A stretch of 64,000 nucleotides of DNA. Source: Primulina eburnea. Lineage: Eukaryota > Streptophyta > Magnoliopsida > Lamiales > Gesneriaceae. The DNA lies in the NCBI RefSeq assembly GCF_022965805.1, contig NW_027331409.1:84135-148134 (forward strand), written 5' to 3'. The notes below the pieces were generated by a model. That model was not told the DNA's origin. It saw only the letters and a program-made list of their open reading frames with translations, and searched no databases. This document shows positions 58,401 to 64,000 of the stretch, piece by piece; position 1 is the first letter of the stretch; the number at the start of each line of letters is the position of its first letter. The translations under genes and the position numbers were made by a program.

Positions 58401-59889
58401 TGATCTGGTGATTCCAGGCACCATTGCTCGTCTTTCAGCATTAGTTATTCGATCTTCATTGACGGACAGGATTCGTAGAGAGCAGTCGACTGATGTTCAG
58501 TTGACAGAGTTGAGAGATAGAGCAGAGATTAGAGGTAATTCAGAGTTTGCCTTGAATGGTGATGGTTTGGTGAGTTTTAGAGGTCGTATTTGTGTTCCTG
58601 TTGGCGATGATATTCGTAGAGATATTCTGACAGAGGCTCATACCGCGCCGTATTCGATTCATCCAGGCAGTACGAAGATGTATCAGGATCTTCGTCGACT
58701 CTACTGGTGGCCAGGTATGAAGAAGGATGTTGCCGTGTTCATTTCTCAGTGCCTTACTTGTCAGCAGGTGAAGATTGAGCACCAGAGACCTGCTGGGACA
58801 TTGTTGTCATTGCCGATTCCTCAGTGGAATTGGGAGCATATTACGATGGATTTCGTGACTGGACTTCCCAGAGTGCAGAGAGGTTTCAATTCTATTTGGG
58901 TTATCGTTGATCGATTGACTAAGTCAGCGCACTTTCTTCCAGTCAAGACGACGTATTCGATGAACCAGTATGCCGAGGACTACATAGCAGAGATTGTCAG
59001 ACTTCATGGTGTCCCTGTGTCGATCGTGTCTGATCGAGACCCTAGATTTACTTCAGAGTTTTGGAAGAGTTTGCACAGAGCTATGGGTTCGCGATTAGCG
59101 TTCAGTACAGCCTATCATCCTCAGAGTGATGGTCAGTCAGAGAGAGTCATTCAGATTCTTGAGGATATGCTCAGAGCGTGTACTATTGACTTTCCAGGTA
59201 GCTGGGATTCTGTGTTGCCTTTGGCTGAGTTCACTTATAATAATAGCTACCAGGCGACGATTGGCATGGCACCGTATGAGGCACTTTATGGCAGGAAGAG
59301 CAGATCGCCCTTGTATTGGGACGAGGTTGGTGAGAGGAAGATGTTGGGACCAGAGTTGGTCCAGCAGACTGCTGATGTTGTTGCTGTTATCAGAGAAAGG
59401 ATGAAGACTGCCCAGTCCAGACAAAAGAGCTATGCAGATGTTCGTCGTAGGCCTTTGCAGTTCGAGGTTGGCGATCACGTGTTTCTGAAGATAGCACCTC
59501 TCAAGGGTGTGATGCGATTTGGCAAGAAGGGCAAGTTGAGTCCTAGATTTATTGGTCCATTTGAGATATTGGACAGAGTTGGCGATCGAGCCTACAGATT
59601 AGCCCTACCTCCAGATCATGACAGAGTTCATAATGTTTTTCACGTATCGATGCTCAGGAAGTATGTTGCAGATCCTTCCCATGTTCTTCGCCATGAGCCA
59701 TTGGACTTGACGCCGAATTTGACGTATCAAGAGATTCCGATTCAGATTCTGGATCGCACAGTTAGAGTTCTGAGGAACAAAGAGATCGGCATTGTCAAAG
59801 TTCTTTGGAGGAACCATTTGTTAGAGGAGGCTACGTGGGAACCAGAGGATGAGATGAGAGAGAAGTATCCTGAGTTGTTCGTGCCGTGA
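55459..59889 (+). CDS. gag-pol: Gag-pol polyprotein of a chromodomain Ty3/gypsy retrotransposon
   Basis: Single open frame of 1476 codons. I start at the ATG at 55459 ([10 protein letters not shown], like MPPRRIPEQG of the minus-strand element) rather than the ATG at 55414, whose first 15 codons look like leader. Domains by residue: capsid-type gag, about 65-250; zinc knuckle [14 protein letters not shown], 309-322, preceded by a [12 protein letters not shown] pair; protease DTG, 366-368; RT with LCIDYRELN near 600 and active site FIDD, 700-703; RNase H (FTDASKKG, Asp 849); integrase HHCC zinc finger, about 1060-1105; integrase core D1131, D1192, E1228 with exact D35E spacing; GPY/F-type module ([12 protein letters not shown]); chromodomain-like end ([18 protein letters not shown]). 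The chromodomain-like part would direct integration to particular chromatin. No stop or frameshift is seen, so the product may be functional. Confidence 0.96.
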   Translation: MPPKRKASEGEDSSSSRVVDEFGKLLKEQAKVHSEQIQQLLRLQGAGQGRGQGRGQVAPVAVGSDAIFSAFKRMDPPEFPCSSDPLAAVEWVKALEAIFDHLHYEDRDRISCAVFMLVKAARLWWNETKVGIDVSTLKWSEFTELFYDKYFPDALRARKVTEFLELRQGSLNVDEYILRFEEGCLFTPYIATSDKDKGAHFIRGLRAEIRRDINMSKAVTFKEIVSKALLAEQDEKDIARERQARHQASVQRGQSSGQRGRDRFKGKGKVDQSPRPPSVPVAPSDSERSLCPKCGRPHRGECRFGTRSCYRCGMPGHISRDCPKGASQEKVQGRIFSMTKEGINRNSSVISSSILISGRVATTLIDTGATHSFMSELFLRSLGIVPSVIPLQLSFVLPSGDVLCPTSIVYACPVRFVDREVFADLIVIPMVAFDVILGMDWLSTYRAVIDCVAKTVTFADDGQGGVLASSGTSLVLPFISCLDAERVLCRGCDVFLASVVDMDRLIKLNIDDIDVVREFADVFEDDVPGLPPDRDVEFVIDLAPGTVPISKAPYRMAPTEMKELKTQLQDLLDKGFIRPSSSPWGAPVLFVKKKDGSLRLCIDYRELNKVTIKNKYPLPRIDDLFDQLQGATVFSKIDLRSGYYQLKVRESDIPKTAFRTRYGHYEFLVMSFGLTNAPSVFMDLMNRVFKPYLDSFVIVFIDDILIYSKTRELHSEHLRVVLQLLRERRLFAKLKKCEFWLDQISFLGHVVSRDGIAVDPMKIEAIQKWPIPTTVSEVRSFLGLAGYYRRFISDFSKIALPLSNLTRKTVKFEWSIDCQSAFQELKDRLMSAPILALPSGSEDFVVFTDASKKGLGAVLMQRGKVIAYASRQLKDYEKNYPTHDLELAAVVFALKIWRHYLYGEKCEIFTDHKSLKYLFSQRELNMRQRRWLELVKDYDVTISYHPEKANVVADALSRKSSVSLSSLIQRPLLMDLQREEIDLVIPGTIARLSALVIRSSLTDRIRREQSTDVQLTELRDRAEIRGNSEFALNGDGLVSFRGRICVPVGDDIRRDILTEAHTAPYSIHPGSTKMYQDLRRLYWWPGMKKDVAVFISQCLTCQQVKIEHQRPAGTLLSLPIPQWNWEHITMDFVTGLPRVQRGFNSIWVIVDRLTKSAHFLPVKTTYSMNQYAEDYIAEIVRLHGVPVSIVSDRDPRFTSEFWKSLHRAMGSRLAFSTAYHPQSDGQSERVIQILEDMLRACTIDFPGSWDSVLPLAEFTYNNSYQATIGMAPYEALYGRKSRSPLYWDEVGERKMLGPELVQQTADVVAVIRERMKTAQSRQKSYADVRRRPLQFEVGDHVFLKIAPLKGVMRFGKKGKLSPRFIGPFEILDRVGDRAYRLALPPDHDRVHNVFHVSMLRKYVADPSHVLRHEPLDLTPNLTYQEIPIQILDRTVRVLRNKEIGIVKVLWRNHLLEEATWEPEDEMREKYPELFVP

Positions 59890-59895
59890 CGTCAA

Positions 59896-59911
59896 TTTCG
59901 CGGACGAAATT
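59896..59911 (+). promoter_or_regulatory. Pre-PPT palindromic block of the intact gypsy element
   Basis: atttcgcggacgaaat, an imperfect palindrome just before the polypurine tract. Related blocks gttcgaggacgaactc occur at the same place in two other gypsy elements here (minus strand 32810-32825; plus strand 63606-63621). Confidence 0.7.
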
Positions 59912-59916
59912 CCCTT

Positions 59917-59928
59917 AAGGGGGGGAGA
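59917..59928 (+). promoter_or_regulatory. Polypurine tract of the intact gypsy element
   Basis: aagggggggaga directly before the 3' LTR (59930). Confidence 0.88.
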
Positions 59929-59929
59929 T

Positions 59930-61515
59930 TGTAATAGCCGAGCCCGGTGTACGGTACGATTTAAGTTTCGTTTGTTATTTTGGGATATTTGATTAGATGT
60001 TCAGAGTTGTATTTTTGGGCTATAGTATTGTTAGTTTTATTGTCTTGAGGTGTTAGTTGATGTTGGTTGTTCGTTTCAGAGTTTCGGATCGATTCTAGTT
60101 GCATGGGAATAGTGCTTTGCCGTGACCTGAGTGCACCCGCGCTCTTAACTGGAGTGCCCCCGCGGTGTACTGTGCTGTTTTGGAGTTGGAATGCCGTGAG
60201 CACACCGCACCCGCGGTGATGTAGAGACCGCCCCTGCGGTAGAGACCGCACCCGCGCTGCTTGCGTCGCCGCACCCGCGCTGTTCGTGTTCCAGAATTTT
60301 TGAGAATGCCGTAACCATTGCGCACCCGCGGTGCTTAGAGGAGCGCACCCGCGGTGAAGGTATGGGAGAGTTTTTAAGCTACTTTTTGGAGTGGTTGGCC
60401 ATACTTTCCCTTTCTTTTCTCCTCCATTCTCGACTTTTCTCTCCATTTCAAGGGTTTTTAGTCATTTCTTTCCTTTTCTATCTTCGATTCAGGCGTTTGT
60501 TTGGAATTTCGACTTGAGTTCGACGTTCTCCTTGGTGCTAGGAAGCTTGGGTAAGCTTTTGGTGCGATTCTGTTAAGGTTGTAAATTAAGAGTTATTTAG
60601 GTTGGTTGTTTATGTGGATTTATGGATTATTTAGCTTGTAATCTTGGATATTTAGTTGATATTGGTGTTATTTGTGGATTATTTGTTGTAGGTGGTGATC
60701 AAGAGCTAAGTTGAGGTGTTTGTTGTGGTTTGTAAGTGGAAATTCATTCCTTTTGCTCACATGATTATATATGTATGTGTTTCAAAGAGTTTATTGTGTT
60801 ATTCCCTTTCATTTGATCCATAGTATGTATTGTTATATGTATTGGAGGCATTGTATGTCTCATTATTGATTAAAGGGAATACAAAGAGATATATAGAGTT
60901 CAAAGTGATTGTTAAAACCAGAGAAGAGTTTAAATGTTTTCGGATTGATAAATACATAGTCAGAGATTGCATGCAATATTAGATGATCATCGCCTATAGG
61001 CTTATATCCCTCAGAGTTATCGGTATTTATATCGATTTGGGATACGAGCACCCCAGAGCAGAGATACTATTGATATCAATCCCCAGAGCAAAAGAGAAAT
61101 ACCATCATATTTTATATGCTATTGCTATGTTATTGATATTCAGAGTTTACAGATCAGAGTTGATGGTATTTATGATTTCAAAGAGATGTTTTACAGAGTT
61201 ATTGTTCATTGTTATATAAGAGTTCCACTTGCTGAGATTTATTCTCATTCCAGTTACTTTTCATGTGATGCAGATCAGAGTTGTGCCCCGGGACGTTGAC
61301 TGTGGATTGGGGGTCATATGCATACACCGTTGGAAGGATGATTTTGGCATGATCATAGGAATGATGTTTTGTTTTTGTTATGTCATTTAAATGATCATGT
61401 ATTTATTTTGTAAAGATATTTGATGAAATGTATTTTGAAACTCCTTCCGTATATTTTAAAGAGAAAATTTTATTTCCGCTGTGTATTTATTTTAAAAGAG
61501 GATCAGGGTGTCACA
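59930..61515 (+). repeat. 3' LTR of the intact gypsy element
   Basis: 1586 bp, displaced 6195 bp from the 5' LTR and almost the same. The GCACCCGCGGTG cluster lies at 60133-60359. Confidence 0.95.
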
Positions 61516-61944
61516 CTAAGAAGGGGAGGGATTCTATTTTTTATGTTGTGGATAGATTCTCTAAGATGGCACATTTTATAGCTTGTCATAAAACCGATGA
61601 TGCTTGAAACATCGCGGATTTGTTCTTTAGAGAAGTCGTTAGGTTGCATGGCATGCCTAGGACTATTGATTCCGTTCGCGTTGTTAAATTCTTGAGTTAC
61701 TTTTGGAAGACTTTATGGGCTAAACTTGGCAGAAAATTGTTGTTTTCTACTACTTTTCATCCTCGAACGGATGGACAAACTGAAGTTGTCAATAGAACTT
61801 TGGGAACACTTTTGCGTGCTATTCTTAAAAAGAACTTGGATTGACATTTCTATGGACTTTATTTTGGTGTTGCCTAGGACTAAGAAGGGGAGGGATTCTA
61901 TTTTTGTTGTTGTGGATAGATTCTCTAAGATGGCACATTTTATA
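61516..61944 (+). repeat. Integrase-core satellite, block 5 (about 1.2 units)
   Basis: Continues block 4 in phase after the gypsy insertion (ctaagaagggg). Carries FYVVDRFSK, and one unit has tgcttgaaac (a stop in the integrase frame). Cut at 61944 by a minus-strand LTR. Confidence 0.93.
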
Positions 61945-63400
61945 TGTGGGGACCCGGGCTCTAACTCTATTCTTTTGGGATTTAATTGGATCTTTGTTCG
62001 AAAATGTGGGTCAAAAATTTGCTTTTAACATTAATTCAAATGTATAGATAAAGCATAACATGTCGTTAACTGAAATAAACAACATAATGTACATACATAT
62101 CTGTCTAGTACAACCATACACTAGTGTTCGAATCTCAAATACAAACATAAGTAGTACAAGTTTCATAAGAAAACACTAGTAATCTGCAATGCCCGAGATC
62201 TCCACGCTATCATCCTCTCTCATCTAGCTCGTGACCCCGATCCTGCCCCACCTGTTGCCATGCACACATACAGACACGACAACAGCCGGATAACTCCGGT
62301 GAGAACATATCCCAGTATAAAACATGGATGTATGCAATGTAATAATTCATGTACAAATGCATAACATAAATCAAGTAACATGAATATAAATCTAAACATG
62401 TAGTAGAATACAAATCTGTATTCAACATTCAAATCTTGACTCGACTCTTTTCTAATCTAGCGATCCCGGTGTGAATAAGACGATCTGTTACCTACCCAAC
62501 CACTCGAGGCAACGGTACGTCTTATTCCTAGACTTCGGTCAACTCTGTATCGAGGGTCTACACATATAGCAAATCTGCTCCTATGCGTCGATACACCGAA
62601 ACGTCTAGTTTTGGCAAATCTGCCAATATCTCCTATCTCACGACTCGAATATAAATCAATAAACAAGACATTACATAATCAATGTAATAACAATCTAGTA
62701 TGTGATTTAGGGAAACTCGTATCAAATCTGAATCGAGTTGTGCAATCCCGTGACCACATGAATTATACCTTTCTTGTCGAATCGTCAATCGAAGTCTCAA
62801 AGCGGAATGTCAACTCTGTCAAGATTAATCTGAAATGGGATAATGAATGTGCTATATATATCAAAACACAACTCAACCATCTTGTACAACTCAAGAATCA
62901 CATTCGGTATAAAATCGACGGCATAACGACGTATTTCTTCGATACCGATAATACAATCTCACCACAACAATATCATAATCAATCCCAACAACTCATGATC
63001 TCATCTAAACATCAATCCACCAGCTAGAATCTGTAAAATCTTCACACAATACATGCTGGAATTTCGAACAAAAGCATACGATATCCGAAAATCAATCTGA
63101 TATCAACTATATAAAGCTCAAGATATCAAGAACACATATCTTCAAGCAAATCACAACTTCTCCAACATAAGAATTTCGAAACATGCTGGAAATGTAAGAA
63201 ACTTACGTCCTTTCGTAGCCAACGATGCAAGGATCGATAATCCCTACTTATCTCAAAATTTGGATGGATGAATTTTGTACAAGCTCAATTCAAAGCCATG
63301 AGGAACTTGAGGAATTTTGGAAGGAGCTCTCGGTTCTCTCTACTGAAAATGGAGAAGAATGAATCAGCATGAGACTCTATATATATACATGCCATGTGTG
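61945..63400 (-). mobile_element. Minus-strand gypsy LTR, truncated at its U3 side
   Basis: Begins on the window strand with TGTGGGGACCCGGG, the reverse of the ending GGGTCCCCACA. It shares the conserved block ataactccggtgag and cacctgttgccatgcac (62260-62310) with the LTRs at 30903 and 15420. A TA tract (63378-63389) marks the probable promoter. The part beyond the TATA tract, including any GC-rich word cluster and the LTR start, is missing, and the sequence changes to a plus-strand element near 63400. The exact breakpoint is uncertain by about 10 bp. Inserted in a satellite unit after acattttata; the other flank is not visible. Confidence 0.8.
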
Positions 63401-63401
63401 A

Positions 63402-63563
63402 TCGGAAAGAGAAAAACACTTAGAACCAAGACTATTCCGCCTTGTGAAGATTCAGTGGAGTCGTCATGGCGTCGACGAAGCAACTTGGGAGACGGATGTC
63501 TTAGATGAGACAGAGGCCATCCCGAGCTATTTTTATGATGTGAGTCTTTTTTTCCCGCTTTGA
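63402..63563 (+). pseudogene. C-terminal chromodomain fragment of a gypsy pol
   Basis: Plus-strand remnant: KTLRTKTIP in one frame, then LVKIQWSRHG and VDEATWETDV in another, ending at TGA 63561-63563. The pattern (basic stretch, LVK-hydrophobic-QW, EATWE) matches the end of the intact polyprotein at about 59780-59850 ([15 protein letters not shown]). A one-base difference in ccgccttg splits the frame. Upstream domains are absent because the sequence joins the minus-strand LTR. It is followed by a polypurine tract and LTR in the expected order, so it is the 3' end of a separate element. Confidence 0.8.
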
Positions 63564-63625
63564 CTTTACTGTTTTAATGTATATGATGTGAGTACTGGTT
63601 TACGAGTTCGAGGACGAACTCCTGT

Positions 63626-63639
63626 TAAGAGGAGGAAAA
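63626..63639 (+). promoter_or_regulatory. Polypurine tract of the right-edge gypsy element
   Basis: taagaggaggaaaa directly before an LTR start. Preceded by gttcgaggacgaactc (63606-63621). Confidence 0.82.
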
Positions 63640-64000
63640 TGTAAGGCTCGAATTATCGATACTATTGATGTTGGAATTGTAGAGATAAGATGCACATTAT
63701 GAGATTTGAGCAGCAGGGCCGAAGCCACACCGCACCTGCGGTGCTGAAACTACGCACCCGCGGTGTAGGTGACAGAAAGTTGAGGGAAATTTGCGAAGCA
63801 ACACCGCACCCGCGGTGCGTGCAAGCCGCACCCGCGGTGGTAGGGACCGCACCGCGGTGGTGCAAGCGCCGCACCCGCGGTGATGCGAATTCAGAAACAT
63901 ATTATTGCTGCCGAGAGCACAGCGCACCTCGCGCTCTTGAGTTGCCCCGCACCGCTCGTGCTGCATGCAGAAGTGCCACCTTGTTGTGCTTATAACACAT
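63640..64000 (+). mobile_element. 3' LTR of the right-edge gypsy element (cut by the window)
   Basis: Begins TGTAAGGCTCGAATTATCG after the polypurine tract. 63728-63955 holds about eight CCGCACCCGCGGTG-type words, the same word as in the LTR at 53735 although the rest of the LTR differs. The sequence runs off the window shortly after the cluster. Confidence 0.85.

Larger units (their letters stand above)
53735..61515 (+). mobile_element. Structurally complete chromodomain Ty3/gypsy element (Tekay/Del-like)
   Basis: 7781 bp: 1586-bp LTRs (53735-55320, 59930-61515), primer site, single gag-pol frame, polypurine tract, and a perfect target duplication ctaag (53730-53734 and 61516-61520). I noticed five single-base differences between the LTRs (for example gctcctgcgg/gcccctgcgg and gaggatcgggg/gaggatcaggg). 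The domain order protease-RT-RNase H-integrase with a C-terminal chromodomain-like segment is that of chromoviruses. The [18 protein letters not shown] module suggests the Tekay/Del clade; that clade name is my judgement. It is the only element here with all domains open. Confidence 0.95.

Noticed and set aside
15415..61520. A preferred insertion site within the satellite unit
   Set aside because: Target sites lie at different places in the unit (near ctaag, gattc, aaatt, tgtca) with no common sequence.
62611..63027. A 138-codon plus-strand frame in the minus-strand LTR
   Set aside because: No domain, low-complexity Asn/Ser-rich content, and it lies within an LTR on the opposite strand.

Overview
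The window looks like plant nuclear heterochromatin, probably pericentromeric or centromeric, from an angiosperm. I see no host gene, no rRNA, no tRNA gene and no bacterial gene. Everything recognisable is either one tandem satellite or an LTR retrotransposon. The plant assignment rests on chromodomain Ty3/gypsy elements, initiator-Met tRNA primer sites, long Ty1/copia elements and AT-rich intergenic sequence. The species cannot be named from this.

Backbone: about 26 kb (41%) is a head-to-tail satellite with a 364-bp monomer, always in + orientation. The monomer is a fragment of the integrase catalytic core of a Ty3/gypsy retrotransposon. It runs from just before the first catalytic Asp (SMDF) to just past the Glu (DGQTE). 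The array fills 1-15419 and resumes at 17493-17864, 27335-30902, 37986-41352, 50695-53734 and 61516-61944. It is one original array split by later insertions. Three of its blocks show higher-order repeats, with periods of about 3.4 kb, 1818 bp and 1091 bp.

Insertions, left to right: a solo gypsy-type LTR (15420-17492, TSD aaatt); a gag-only Ty1/copia element (17865-27334, LTRs apparently identical, no TSD); a minus-strand gypsy element with gag and protease remnants but no RT or integrase (30903-37985, TSD gattc); a second, related gag-only copia element (41353-50694, TSD tgtca); a structurally complete chromodomain gypsy element with one open 1476-codon gag-pol frame (53735-61515, TSD ctaag); and, at the right edge, a minus-strand gypsy LTR fragment abutting the 3' end of another plus-strand gypsy element whose LTR runs off the window.

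How the parts relate: only the 53735-61515 element could encode a full replication machinery. The two copia elements have an open gag but share the same ruined pol, so they probably depend on proteins made elsewhere. The most unusual structures are the integrase-core satellite with its mostly lost second catalytic Asp, a dense chain of perfect short stem-loops through the copia LTRs whose pairing is largely kept between the two copies, and family-specific GC-rich palindromic words repeated in the LTRs or leaders of every element family.
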